The notes below the pieces were generated by a model. That model was given only the letters and a program-made list of their open reading frames with translations, ran no database searches and was not told the DNA's origin. Made by a program: the position numbers and the translations under genes. A stretch of DNA of 64,000 nucleotides from Salinisphaera sp. Q1T1-3. GTDB taxonomy: Bacteria > Pseudomonadota > Gammaproteobacteria > Nevskiales > Salinisphaeraceae. How positions within the stretch are numbered: the stretch's first letter is position 1; each line of letters starts with the position of its first letter. Location: positions 1 through 64,000 of the forward strand of contig NZ_QZWD01000014.1 in the NCBI RefSeq assembly GCF_003602005.1, in the 5' to 3' direction. Shown piece by piece: positions 26,032 to 35,074 of this stretch.

Positions 26032-26093
26032 CAGAGCGCCTCCGGGTTCGACCTGCCTCGTGGCGACACGTCTTCAGCGCGCGCACGTTCCAT

Positions 26094-26990
26094 CTAGTGC
26101 CCGAGATCGCGCACGGCCGCTTCCGAGTCGGTCCAGCCGTCGCGCACCTTGACCCACAGCCGCAGATCCACACGTTGGCCCAGCCGCTCGACGAGATCGA
26201 GACGCGCGGCCCGACCGATCTTCTTCAGCATCGCGCCGCCCCGCCCGATCACGATCGATTTGTGATTGTCGCGCGCGACCCAGATACAGGCATGAATCAC
26301 GATCTGCTCATTCGTGGTCTCGAACGCCTCGATCTCGATGGCGATCGAATACGGCAGTTCCTGCTGGAGGAAGAGCATGAGTTTCTCGCGCACGGCTTCA
26401 GCGGCGAGGAAACGCATGTTGCGATCGGTGTATTCATCCTCGGGGAACAGATACGGCCCTGCCGGCATGCGCGGTGTCAGCTCGTCGAGCAACGGGCCCA
26501 GGTTGTCGCTTCGTCGCGCCGACAGCGGCACGACGAAATCGAACGCGCGGCGCTCGCCCATGCGCGCCATGAACGGCAGCAGTTCGGCCTTGTCGCGCAC
26601 GCGATCGGTCTTGTTGACGACCAGCCCCACCGGGCAGGACACACGGGCCAGGCGCGACAACGCCAGCTCGTCGTCCTCGTGCCACTGGCCGGCTTCCACC
26701 ACGAACAGCACGGCATCGATCCCGGCCAGACTCGAGACCGCGGTCTCGTTCATCACACGGTTGAGCGCACTCTTCTGGGTCGTGTGCAGACCCGGCGTGT
26801 CAACCAGCGCGATCTGGACCGCATCCTGGGTGAGCACGCCGATGATCCGATGGCGCGTGGTCTGCGGTTTCGGCGTGACGATCGACACCTTCTCGCCGAC
26901 CAGCGCGTTCACGAGCGTGGATTTGCCCACGTTCGGGCGCCCCACGAGCGCGACCATGCCGCTTCGGCTTTGCGTTGCGGACGTCGTCAT
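26094..26990 (-). CDS. era: GTPase Era
   Basis: 298 residues from ATG 26990, overlapping the rnc stop (ATGA). G1 GRPNVGKSTLVN, G3 DTPGLHTTQKSALN, G4 NKTD, then the KH domain with GRGGAMLKKIGRAARLDLE-type sequence. It binds 16S rRNA near the 3' end and couples 30S maturation to growth. The longer upstream frame runs inside rnc and is not used. Confidence 0.97.
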   Translation of the reverse strand: MTTSATQSRSGMVALVGRPNVGKSTLVNALVGEKVSIVTPKPQTTRHRIIGVLTQDAVQIALVDTPGLHTTQKSALNRVMNETAVSSLAGIDAVLFVVEAGQWHEDDELALSRLARVSCPVGLVVNKTDRVRDKAELLPFMARMGERRAFDFVVPLSARRSDNLGPLLDELTPRMPAGPYLFPEDEYTDRNMRFLAAEAVREKLMLFLQQELPYSIAIEIEAFETTNEQIVIHACIWVARDNHKSIVIGRGGAMLKKIGRAARLDLVERLGQRVDLRLWVKVRDGWTDSEAAVRDLGH

Positions 26991-27694
26991 TGTTTTTCCT
27001 GTTCCAGTTTGGCGAGCATCCGGCGTGCGGCATCCTGCTCGGCCTTGCGTCGTCCGCCGCCCTCGCCCTCGATCGCGAGGTCGATATCGTCGAGGCGACA
27101 ACGGGCGACGAAATGTTGGTCGTGGTCGGCGCCGGTCACCCGGACCACTTCGTATACCGGGCGTTCGCGGGCCCGTGCCTGCAGCCATTCCTGCAGCTGC
27201 GTCTTGGCGTCCTTGAGCGTATCGGCACTGGGCAGATCCGCCAGCCGGCTCGCATACAGACCGAGGATGACCTGGCGGGTCGCCTCGAAACCGGCATCGC
27301 AGTAGATGGCGCCGAGCACGGCCTCGACACCATCCGCCCGGATCGAGGCCCGACGGCGGCTGCCGGTGGTGTGTTCTCCCGGCCCCAGCACGAGCAGGTC
27401 GCCGAGCGCGATCTCGTCGGCGATCGCCGCCAATGTCTTTTCCCGCACCAGTGCCGCCCGCAGACGCGAGAGATCCCCCTCGGCAGCCCTCGGGTTGTTC
27501 TCGAACAGCGCCGCGGCGATCACGAAATTCAGCACGCCGTCGCCGAGAAATTCGAGCCGCTCGTTATGGTTGGCGCTGGCACTGCGGTGCGTCAGGGCCT
27601 GGGCCAGCAGGGCCCGATTGTCGAAGACATGGCCCAGTCGCTTTTCGAGCCCGGCGCGGGCTGCCGCCCGCTGTCTCGGATCGACGTCGGCCAC
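26987..27694 (-). CDS. rnc: Ribonuclease III
   Basis: 235 residues, GTG start (MADVDPRQ). The signature NERLEFLGDGVLNFVIA at about 40-56 holds the catalytic Glu/Asp, with the second set in ADGVEAVLGAIYCD. A double-stranded RNA-binding domain ends the protein (AKTQLQEWLQARARERPVYEV..., ...GGRRKAEQDAARRMLAKL). It processes rRNA precursors and other duplex RNA. The lepB-DUF4845-rnc-era-recO-pdxJ order is classical for this class. Confidence 0.96.
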   Translation of the reverse strand: MADVDPRQRAAARAGLEKRLGHVFDNRALLAQALTHRSASANHNERLEFLGDGVLNFVIAAALFENNPRAAEGDLSRLRAALVREKTLAAIADEIALGDLLVLGPGEHTTGSRRRASIRADGVEAVLGAIYCDAGFEATRQVILGLYASRLADLPSADTLKDAKTQLQEWLQARARERPVYEVVRVTGADHDQHFVARCRLDDIDLAIEGEGGGRRKAEQDAARRMLAKLEQEKQ

Positions 27695-27697
27695 GGC

Positions 27698-28099
27698 TCA
27701 GCCGCCCCCGCCGCCCATCACGGCCCGGTCATCGAAATGAAAGACAAGCCCCATGTTGCCGATCAACGGCCGCCGCACGTCGTAGGACAGATGCAGCACC
27801 CGCTGTGTCCCATCGGTGGTGATCTCGACATCGTCGGCCGTGACGCCGCTGGCATAACGCGCACTCAGCCGGCGCGAGAGCGCGCGCTGAATCGCGATCG
27901 GCGCGCTCGATTGCAACTCGGGATCGGCCGCCACCGCCTCGAGCGCCCCGGCGACCTCGCGATTCTGCAGGTAAACGGGCACCGCACGAAAGGCGATCAT
28001 GACCGCGATGCCGAGCGTGATCAGCACATAGAGCATGGACAGCAACGACGCCCCCGTCTGCTCTTGTCGCGATGTCGTCTGCCGAACCGGGTATGCCAT
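27698..28099 (-). CDS. DUF4845 membrane protein
   Basis: 133 residues, ATG start overlapping the lepB stop. One N-terminal membrane helix at about 17-40 (ASLLSMLYVLITLGIAVMI) with pilin-like character, then a small periplasmic domain ending in the glycine run VMGGGGG. The family is routinely found between lepB and rnc in gammaproteobacteria. Function is unknown. Confidence 0.88.
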   Translation of the reverse strand: MAYPVRQTTSRQEQTGASLLSMLYVLITLGIAVMIAFRAVPVYLQNREVAGALEAVAADPELQSSAPIAIQRALSRRLSARYASGVTADDVEITTDGTQRVLHLSYDVRRPLIGNMGLVFHFDDRAVMGGGGG

Positions 28100-28878
28100 C
28101 AGTGCAGCAGTGTGCCGATCCGCGAGAACCGGAAATCCAGGTCGCTGAAATCCACGCTCAACCAGATCATGAAAGCTTTACCCACGAGGTTTTGCTCGGG
28201 CACGAAACCCCAGACCCGCGAATCCGCGCTGTTGTCGCGATTGTCGCCCATGGCGAAGTATTTGCCCTGCGGCACGGTCACGCTGACCTGCGGGCCCTCT
28301 CGGCCGACGACATGGAGCATCTTGTGCGGCTCGGCGCCGGGCAGCTTCTCGAGGAACAGTTTCATCTGGTCGTATACATCGGCATCGGGACCGTCGTAGA
28401 CGCCCAGATCTTCACGCGGCACGGGCTTGCCGTTCACATAGAGTTGCTCGTCTCGATAGGTGATCTGGTCGCCCGGCAGGCCCACGATGCGCTTGATGTA
28501 GTCGACCTTCGGGTTCTTCGGATATCGGAAGACCACCACATCGCCGCGATGCGGCTCGCCGGTCGACAGGATCTTGGTATGCGTGACCGGCAGACGCAGG
28601 CCGTAGGCGAATTTCGACACCAGCACGAAATCGCCGACCAGCAGCGTCGGAACCATCGATTTCGACGGAATGCGGAACGGCTCGAAGACGAATGCCCGCA
28701 GCACCAGTACCGCAAGCACGAGCGGAAAGAACGAGCGCGCCAGTTCGACGGCCCAATTGCCCTCGGCACCGGCCTCGCGACGCTTGGACAGAAACAACCG
28801 GTCGAGGAGCCAGACAATGCCCAGAACCAGGCATGCCAGCGTCAGGAGGGTTTCGAAGTTGAAATCGACTTGGCTCAT
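28099..28878 (-). CDS. lepB: Signal peptidase I
   Basis: 259 residues from ATG 28878; a TTG two codons earlier is in frame. Membrane helices at about 9-27 and 60-80. The catalytic serine is in FRIPSKSMVPTLLVGDF and the lysine in VDYIKRIVGLPGD. The final conserved box is GDNRDNSADSRVWGFVP. It removes signal peptides on the periplasmic face. Follows lepA by 27 bases, in the usual lepA-lepB order. Confidence 0.96.
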   Translation of the reverse strand: MSQVDFNFETLLTLACLVLGIVWLLDRLFLSKRREAGAEGNWAVELARSFFPLVLAVLVLRAFVFEPFRIPSKSMVPTLLVGDFVLVSKFAYGLRLPVTHTKILSTGEPHRGDVVVFRYPKNPKVDYIKRIVGLPGDQITYRDEQLYVNGKPVPREDLGVYDGPDADVYDQMKLFLEKLPGAEPHKMLHVVGREGPQVSVTVPQGKYFAMGDNRDNSADSRVWGFVPEQNLVGKAFMIWLSVDFSDLDFRFSRIGTLLH

Positions 28879-28905
28879 GAGCAACGGAAGAGTTCGAGGG
28901 GCGGG

Positions 28906-30705
28906 TTACTTGTCGTCGTCGGTCGACAACACGGCCAGGAACGCTTCCTGCGGGATCTCGACGCTGCCGAGCTGCTTCATGCGCTTCTTGCCTTCTTTCT
29001 GTTTTTCCAACAGCTTGCGCTTGCGCGAGACATCGCCGCCGTAACATTTCGCGGTAACGTTCTTGCGCATCGCCTTGACCGTGGAACGCGCGATGATGCG
29101 CGTGCCGATCGTGGCCTGGATCGCCACGTCGAACATCTGGCGCGGCACGATGTTCTTGAGTTTCTCCACCAGCGCCTTGCCGCGGTCGTAGGCCTGTTCG
29201 CGGTGCACGATATGCGCCAGCGCATCCACGGCATCGCCGTTGATGAGCACGTCCAGGCGGATCAGATCGGCGGCCTGGAAACGCTCGAAGTCATACTCGA
29301 ACGAGGCAAAACCACGCGAGACCGACTTCAGCCGGTCGAAGAAATCGAGCACGACCTCGGACAACGGCATCTCGAAGTCCATGGCCACGGAGTTGCCCAT
29401 GTAAGCCATGTTCTTCTGCACACCACGTTTTTCCATGCAGAGCTGCATGACGGGGCCGACGAATTCCTGTGGCATCAGGATGGAGGCCTTGATGATCGGC
29501 TCGCGTATCTCCTCGATCTCGCCCACCGGCGGCAGCTGCTGCGGGTTGGAGATCGACATCTCCTCGCCGGCGTGGGTGAGCACTTGATAGACCACCGTCG
29601 GCGCCGTGGTGATCAGATCCAGGTTGTATTCGCGCTCCAGACGCTCCTGCACGATTTCCATGTGCAGCATCCCGAGGAAGCCGATACGGAAACCGAAACC
29701 GAGCGCGGCCGAGGTTTCCGGTTCGTAGGCCAGGGAGGAATCGTTCAGGCGCAGCTTCGAGAGCGCGTCGCGGAAATCCTCGTAGTCATCGGAGTTGACC
29801 GTGAATACGCCAGCGAACACACGCGGCTGGATCTGCTTGAAGCCCGGCACGCGCTCGGCACAGGGCTTGTAGGCATGGGTGAGCGTATCGCCCACCGGGG
29901 CCCCGTCGATATCCTTGATACCGGCGATCACATAGCCGACCTCGCCGACCTCCAGTGCCGGCGCCGAGCGCTTCTTGGGCGTGAAGATGCCGACATCGCT
30001 GACCTCGTACTCGCGCTCGGTCGACATGACCTTCATGCGATCCCCCTTGGCCAGGCGTCCGTTGCGAATGCGCACCAGCGAGACCACGCCGAGGTAGTTG
30101 TCGAACCAGGAGTCGATGATCAGCGCCTGCAGCGGTGCCTCGCCGTCGCCGGCCGGCGGCGGCACGCGCCGGATGATCGCCTCGAGTACATCGTTGACGC
30201 CCTGGCCCGACTTCGCCGAGACGAGCAGTCGATCGGTGGCTTCCAGACCGATGACGTCCTCGATCTGCTGGGCGACCCGATCGGGATCGGCGGCGGGCAG
30301 ATCGATCTTGTTGAGTACCGGCAGGACTTCGAGATCCTGCTCGATCGCGGTGTAGGTATTGGCCACCGACTGCGCCTCGACCCCCTGTGAGGCATCGACG
30401 ACGAGCAACGCGCCCTCGCAGGCGAACAGTGAACGCGAGACCTCGTAGGAAAAGTCGACGTGGCCGGGCGTATCGATGAAGTTCAGCTTGTACGTCGTAC
30501 CGTCGGCCGCCGTGTAATCCAGCGTCACGGCCTGCGACTTGATGGTGATCCCGCGCTCGCGCTCGAGGTCCATCGAGTCGAGCACCTGATCCGCCATCTC
30601 GCGCTCGGTCAGCCCGTTGCACGTCCGGATGAAACGATCGGCCAGGGTCGATTTGCCGTGGTCGATGTGCGCGATGATGGAAAAATTGCGGATTCGTGAC
30701 TGCAT
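28906..30705 (-). CDS. lepA: Elongation factor 4 (LepA)
   Basis: 599 residues from ATG 30705, the same length as E. coli LepA; an ATG at 30723 would add six residues. G1 [14 protein letters not shown]3 DTPGHVDF, G4 NKIDLP. The LepA C-terminal domain includes [43 protein letters not shown] (split here, longer stretch at about 550-580). It is a ribosome-bound GTPase acting in translation or 30S assembly. Confidence 0.97.
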   Translation of the reverse strand: MQSRIRNFSIIAHIDHGKSTLADRFIRTCNGLTEREMADQVLDSMDLERERGITIKSQAVTLDYTAADGTTYKLNFIDTPGHVDFSYEVSRSLFACEGALLVVDASQGVEAQSVANTYTAIEQDLEVLPVLNKIDLPAADPDRVAQQIEDVIGLEATDRLLVSAKSGQGVNDVLEAIIRRVPPPAGDGEAPLQALIIDSWFDNYLGVVSLVRIRNGRLAKGDRMKVMSTEREYEVSDVGIFTPKKRSAPALEVGEVGYVIAGIKDIDGAPVGDTLTHAYKPCAERVPGFKQIQPRVFAGVFTVNSDDYEDFRDALSKLRLNDSSLAYEPETSAALGFGFRIGFLGMLHMEIVQERLEREYNLDLITTAPTVVYQVLTHAGEEMSISNPQQLPPVGEIEEIREPIIKASILMPQEFVGPVMQLCMEKRGVQKNMAYMGNSVAMDFEMPLSEVVLDFFDRLKSVSRGFASFEYDFERFQAADLIRLDVLINGDAVDALAHIVHREQAYDRGKALVEKLKNIVPRQMFDVAIQATIGTRIIARSTVKAMRKNVTAKCYGGDVSRKRKLLEKQKEGKKRMKQLGSVEIPQEAFLAVLSTDDDK

Positions 30706-30730
30706 GGGCTCGATAAGCTGCATCCCGGGC

Positions 30731-30766
30731 AAAAACAATCGCCCCGGCAAGCGGCACCGGGGCGAT
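30731..30766 (-). terminator. Intrinsic terminator after mucD
   Basis: On the minus strand a 10-bp perfect stem ATCGCCCCGG / CCGGGGCGAT with a nine-base loop is followed by TTGTTTTT. It lies between the mucD stop and the lepA start, so it separates the sigma-E operon from lepA-lepB. Confidence 0.85.
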
Positions 30767-30806
30767 CCTGAGGTCGGGCGATTATACGCCCACAAGGCGC
30801 TCTATT

Positions 30807-32366
30807 TCAGTTTTTCGGCTGTTTTTCGTCGTTGTCGGGCGCGTCGGGCGTGATCGTCAGGTAACGACGGTTGCCTTCGCGAACGACCAGCAGCGCGACC
30901 GGCCCCTCGGCACGACGCAATGCCTGGATCACGTCGGCCGGTTTGTCGACGGCCCGGTCGCCCGCGGAGAGGATCACGTCTCCGGCCTGGAGTCCGGCCG
31001 CGCGGGCGGGCCCGCCGGTGACCCCGCCGACGATCACGCCGTGCGCCTCGATGCCCAGCCGCTTGCGCTCGTCGTCGCGCAGAGGCGCGAGCGTCAGACC
31101 GAACGGTTGTCGATCCCCCGGCCGGGCCCCGGGCGAACCATCCGGCGCCTCACCGGACGCCCGAAAACGGCTCGGTAGCGCCTTGATCGTCACCGGCACA
31201 TTCTTGTGCTTGCCTTGGCGCAACACGTCGAGCTCGGCCTTGTCGCCCGGCGCCACGACGCCGACCAGCGGCGGCAGATCGGCAGCGGAGTCGACCGCAT
31301 GGCCGTTGAACGACAGGATCACGTCCCCGACCTGCAGTCCGGATGCCGCCGCGGGGCTGTTCTTCATGATCTGGGTGACCAGTGCCCCGACCGGTCGCGA
31401 CAGATCGAACGAGCGGGCCAGCTTGCGGTCCACATTCTGAATCTGCACGCCGAGCCAGCCGCGGACGACTTCGCCGTTGTTCTTGAGCTGTTTCGCGGCG
31501 TTCATCGCCACGTCGATCGGAATGGCGAACGATACGCCCTGATAACCACCGGTCTGGCTGAAGATCTGCGAGTTGATACCCACAACCTGCCCCGACAGGT
31601 TGAACAACGGGCCGCCCGAATTACCCGGGTTGATCGCCACGTCGGTCTGCAAGAACGGCACGTACTGATTGTCGGCCAGATTACGATCCTTGGCCGAGAC
31701 GATGCCGGCCGTCACCGAGGTCTCGAAACCGAACGGGGAGCCGATCGCCACGACCCAGGCCCCCACGTCCAGCTTGGACGGGTCCCCGATCGAGACCGTC
31801 GGCAGATCCTTGGCGTCGACCTTGAGTACCGCGATATCACTGTCCGGATCGGCGCCCACGACCTTGGCCAGCAGTTGCCGGCGATCATTGAGCTTGACGA
31901 CGATCTGCCCGGCACCGGCGATGACATGACGGTTGGTCAGAATATAACCGTCGGGAGAGACCACGAAGCCGGAACCCAGCGACACATGCTCGCTACCGCC
32001 CGGCCCCGGACGCGACGGCGCCTCATCCGGCTCATCGCCGAAAAAGCGCTTGAGCCAGTCACCGAGCGCGCCGTTATCGCCCGGCGTCTCGCCACCGCGA
32101 TCACCCGACTCATCCGTACCGGCTCTGGGTTCATCCGGCGGCAATGCGCTGATGTTGACCACCGCCGGCGAGACCTGTCGGACGAGTTGCGAGAAATCGG
32201 GCAGGCCCTTGACCAGCGGCTTGGCCGGCTCCGACTGGGTATCGCCCGAGGCCTTGGTGGCCAGCTTGTCGCCGCTGTCATCGCCACCGCCGCAGGCAAC
32301 CAGCAACAACGACATCGCCAGTGCGAAGGGCAACAGGCATCGGACCGATGCACGAGTGACAATCAT
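30807..32366 (-). CDS. mucD: DegP/MucD-family periplasmic serine protease, predicted lipoprotein
   Basis: 519 residues. The N terminus is a type II signal with lipobox LVAC (Cys25), so the mature protease should be lipid-anchored; MucD of Pseudomonas is normally soluble. Catalytic triad: His in TNRHVIAGA, Asp in DPDSDIAVLKV, Ser in INPGNSGGPLFN. Two PDZ domains follow (VRGWLGVQIQNV... and LGIEAHGVIVGGVTGGPA...). A Gly/Asp/Glu-rich linker precedes the protease. It degrades misfolded envelope proteins. Last gene of the rpoE-rseA-rseB-mucD operon. Confidence 0.93.
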   Translation of the reverse strand: MIVTRASVRCLLPFALAMSLLLVACGGGDDSGDKLATKASGDTQSEPAKPLVKGLPDFSQLVRQVSPAVVNISALPPDEPRAGTDESGDRGGETPGDNGALGDWLKRFFGDEPDEAPSRPGPGGSEHVSLGSGFVVSPDGYILTNRHVIAGAGQIVVKLNDRRQLLAKVVGADPDSDIAVLKVDAKDLPTVSIGDPSKLDVGAWVVAIGSPFGFETSVTAGIVSAKDRNLADNQYVPFLQTDVAINPGNSGGPLFNLSGQVVGINSQIFSQTGGYQGVSFAIPIDVAMNAAKQLKNNGEVVRGWLGVQIQNVDRKLARSFDLSRPVGALVTQIMKNSPAAASGLQVGDVILSFNGHAVDSAADLPPLVGVVAPGDKAELDVLRQGKHKNVPVTIKALPSRFRASGEAPDGSPGARPGDRQPFGLTLAPLRDDERKRLGIEAHGVIVGGVTGGPARAAGLQAGDVILSAGDRAVDKPADVIQALRRAEGPVALLVVREGNRRYLTITPDAPDNDEKQPKN

Positions 32367-32464
32367 GAAATCCCCCAGTGGATACCGCGCGACGCCGCGC
32401 AGCCCGTATCAATTTGGCCATGGTGCGCGGCCGAACGTCGCGCGGCAAGCGCGACGGGCCAGGA

Positions 32465-33520
32465 TCAGCCGCCCGGCGCGCTGTCCTTGTTATCGTCCGA
32501 CAGCTGGGACGATTTCGCCTGGATCAGATTCTCGGCGATGCGCTTGGCCGTGATCGAGGGCACTTCCCCCACCACCGTGATCTGCGAGTTGCCGACGATG
32601 TTGCCGTAGGCGTTGACCGCGCCCATACGGGTCGCGCCCTTGAGCGGCGGCCGCAGGCCGGACGGCGCGATGAAGGCCGAGACCGTGGCCACCCCGTCGG
32701 TGAACAGCATCTGGCGCACGGAGGCATCGGCAGTCAACTGGCGCACGCCGTCTTCGGCGAGATGAAATCCCGGCGGCAGATCCTTGGCTTCCCAAGGACT
32801 TGCGCTCTTTTCTGCCTGTTTCTGGCTGACGTGGACCGACTGATGACGAATGATCTTGTAGCCACGCACGTCGTAGCTCGGCAGGAAATCATCGTCGGAG
32901 ACCGACTTCGGAAAGGCGACATCGGTGAACATCAGCTGCTCGAGCCGATTGCCCTGATATCGCAGGGCCAGCTTCAGCGGCAGATCGGTCTTGGAATCGA
33001 CGAACATCCGATAGCCGTAACGGAAACCGTCTTCCGGCTTGATCGAGATGATCCGGCATTCGCGTCCCGCGAACCGAACCGTTCCATCGGTCGAGACATC
33101 GTAATATTTCTTGAGCTGCGCCGGCGAGAAATGCGCGACGCTGCCGAGCAACGTCTTCGGGGGATGCTCGGACACGAGCACGACCTTGTGCTCCGGCAGG
33201 ATGGAGGTGACTTCATCCCCCTTGCGGATGACCTCACGCGCCTCCCCGCTCTGCGAAACGAGGCGTTCCTGCTCGACACCGTCGTGCATGCGATGCACGA
33301 CCTGCAGCGTGTCGACGTCACCGCTACGCAGATAGACGATCGTGCCGCGATAGGTCACGCGACGCACGGCATCCGCGGCACGCCCGAGCAGGGCCACCGC
33401 ATCCGTCTTGTCCTTTTCGTTCGCCTTGTCGGCCGAATCGGGAGCGTCGGCCATCGCCGGCGCGGGTAACGCGCCGGCCAGGCAACTGACAACGAGAAAC
33501 GCGGTGAGCGCTCTCGTCAC
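32465..33520 (-). CDS. rseB: Sigma-E regulator RseB/MucB
   Basis: 351 residues, GTG start overlapping the rseA stop. Cleavable signal peptide (about 1-24, ending APAMADA). The large N-terminal lipoprotein-like beta domain has TYRGTIVYLRSGDVDTLQ and HRMHDGVEQERLVSQSGEAREV, and the smaller C-terminal domain has GFHLAEDGVRQ and SAFIAPSG. It binds RseA in the periplasm, protects it from DegS cleavage and senses mislocalised lipopolysaccharide or lipoproteins. Confidence 0.93.
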   Translation of the reverse strand: MTRALTAFLVVSCLAGALPAPAMADAPDSADKANEKDKTDAVALLGRAADAVRRVTYRGTIVYLRSGDVDTLQVVHRMHDGVEQERLVSQSGEAREVIRKGDEVTSILPEHKVVLVSEHPPKTLLGSVAHFSPAQLKKYYDVSTDGTVRFAGRECRIISIKPEDGFRYGYRMFVDSKTDLPLKLALRYQGNRLEQLMFTDVAFPKSVSDDDFLPSYDVRGYKIIRHQSVHVSQKQAEKSASPWEAKDLPPGFHLAEDGVRQLTADASVRQMLFTDGVATVSAFIAPSGLRPPLKGATRMGAVNAYGNIVGNSQITVVGEVPSITAKRIAENLIQAKSSQLSDDNKDSAPGG

Positions 33521-34296
33521 TGTGCCGCACTCTGCCCGTACGTGGCCACACGTACATAACCCGGCGTGGTGCTCGACATACCGTAGCCGCGCGCCATGCC
33601 GTTGTGGTCGACCAGATAACCGTTGAGCTCGTCACGCACGGCCGGATCCGAAACCGACCAGTGATCGGAGCCGCTGCGCGCGGCCGCCGGCATCGCCCGG
33701 GCACCGCCGGCCGCGGCATCGGAGACGCCCACGGCCGAGCCCATGCTGGCGACGGCCTGACGCATGCCGCCCGATTGCGACTGGACGGTACTGAAATCGG
33801 CCAGCCGGTCGTTCCAGTCACCCACGCTGGCCTCGTTGCTGGCCAGGCGATTGGCGGCCGCGTTCTCACGGCTGCGCGTCGTCGACGATGTCCCGCCGGC
33901 ACTGGATGCCAGCCGGGCTTCGCCACCGGAAGAGCGCATGAACGGATTACCGGACATCAAGACCACGCCGGCCACGGCCGCGGCCATGCCGACACCGGCC
34001 ATGTTGCGCCAGCGTCGCGGGCGGCGTGTACGGGTATCGCTCCGTTGGGTCGCCGAGATGGGCGAAACACGCTCGTGATGCCCATCGGCCGCGATGGAGG
34101 CCATCACGCGACGCGAGAAATCGATATCGGGCTCGACCGGGATCTCGCTGCTATGGGCCCGCAACGTGGTGCGGATCCAGTGTTGCCGGCTCCAGCTATC
34201 CCGCAGTGCATCATCGCGAAGCAATGCGCTGACGACCGAATCAGCCTCATCGCGATTGGCTTCGCCGTCCAGAAAGGCGGACAACTGTTCGTTCAT
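33517..34296 (-). CDS. rseA: Anti-sigma-E factor RseA/MucA
   Basis: 259 residues from ATG 34296. The N-terminal sigma-binding domain reads NEQLSAFLDGEANRDEADSVVSALLRDDALRDSW, a single membrane helix lies at about 115-133 (MAGVGMAAAVAGVVLMSG) and the C-terminal part is periplasmic. The last thirty residues (GMARGYGMSSTTPGYVRVATY) match the MucA tail contacted by MucB. It holds the sigma factor at the membrane until regulated proteolysis. Confidence 0.93.
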   Translation of the reverse strand: MNEQLSAFLDGEANRDEADSVVSALLRDDALRDSWSRQHWIRTTLRAHSSEIPVEPDIDFSRRVMASIAADGHHERVSPISATQRSDTRTRRPRRWRNMAGVGMAAAVAGVVLMSGNPFMRSSGGEARLASSAGGTSSTTRSRENAAANRLASNEASVGDWNDRLADFSTVQSQSGGMRQAVASMGSAVGVSDAAAGGARAMPAAARSGSDHWSVSDPAVRDELNGYLVDHNGMARGYGMSSTTPGYVRVATYGQSAAQ

Positions 34297-34303
34297 TGCA
34301 ACC

Positions 34304-34879
34304 TCACTTGTCCGAGAGGGACACCAGCTTTTCCTCGATGGCGGCACGGGCGCGAAATATTCGTGATCGCACCGTACCGACCGGGCAGTCCATGGACTGC
34401 GCGATCTCTTCGTAACTCATACCGTCGAGTTCGCGCAGCATGATCGCCGTACGCAAATCCTCGGGCAACTCGTGGATCGCCTTGATCACCGCATCGCGGA
34501 TCTCCTCGCTTTCCATGAGCGCTTCCGGCGTATCCTGCTCGGAAAAACGCTCCGTGTGCCCGAATGCTTCCGCATCCACCACGTCGACGTCCTGGCTTGC
34601 CGGTCGACGCGACCGGGCCACCAGATAATTTTTCGCCGTGTTGATCGAAATGCGATACAGCCATGTATAGAACGCACTGTTGCCCTTGAACCCGGCGAGC
34701 GCGCGATAGGCCTTGATGAAGGCTTCCTGCGCGACGTCCGGTGCATCCGATGGGCTGACATAGCGCGCCACCAGCTTGATCACCTTGTGCTGATACTTGC
34801 GCACCAGCAGCTCGAAAGCGCGATCGTCGCCGGCCTGGGCGCGTGCCACAAGCTGATCGTCTGAGACGTCTTCGCTCAT
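34304..34879 (-). CDS. rpoE: RNA polymerase sigma-E factor (RpoE/AlgU)
   Basis: 191 residues. Region 2 has AFELLVRKYQHKVIKLVARYV, DAPDVAQEAFIKAYRALAGF and FYTWLYRISINTAKN. Region 4 has LPEDLRTAIMLRELDGMSYEEIAQSMDCPVGTVRSRIFRAR. ECF sigma factor for the envelope stress response. Heads the rpoE-rseA-rseB-mucD operon; a matching promoter lies about 95 bases upstream. Confidence 0.96.
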   Translation of the reverse strand: MSEDVSDDQLVARAQAGDDRAFELLVRKYQHKVIKLVARYVSPSDAPDVAQEAFIKAYRALAGFKGNSAFYTWLYRISINTAKNYLVARSRRPASQDVDVVDAEAFGHTERFSEQDTPEALMESEEIRDAVIKAIHELPEDLRTAIMLRELDGMSYEEIAQSMDCPVGTVRSRIFRARAAIEEKLVSLSDK

Positions 34880-34972
34880 CTAGAAGCGGCACGCGTTGGC
34901 GCGACGGATTGTCGGGAAGCAATGGCGTGTATCGACCTCGCATATGGCGGATGTCACGACGGCGTTATCCCC

Positions 34973-34999
34973 GTAGACCACGACCTGCGCAAATAGTTC
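34973..34999 (-). promoter_or_regulatory. Candidate sigma-E promoter of rpoE
   Basis: On the minus strand GAACTA, a 16-base spacer, then TCTAC fits the ECF sigma-E pattern (GAACTT - 16/17 - TCTGA). This would make rpoE self-activating with a leader near 90 bases, as known for rpoE/algU in other gammaproteobacteria. Confidence 0.65.
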
Positions 35000-35074
35000 G
35001 ATATTTTTTAAGGCGATATACATCAAGCGAGTTTCAAGACCGCGGCTTCCCGGAGACCTCAGACACAACACAGT

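Noticed and set aside
28072-30390. 772-residue plus-strand frame over lepA-lepB
   Set aside because: Shadow frame; both real genes are on the minus strand and complete.
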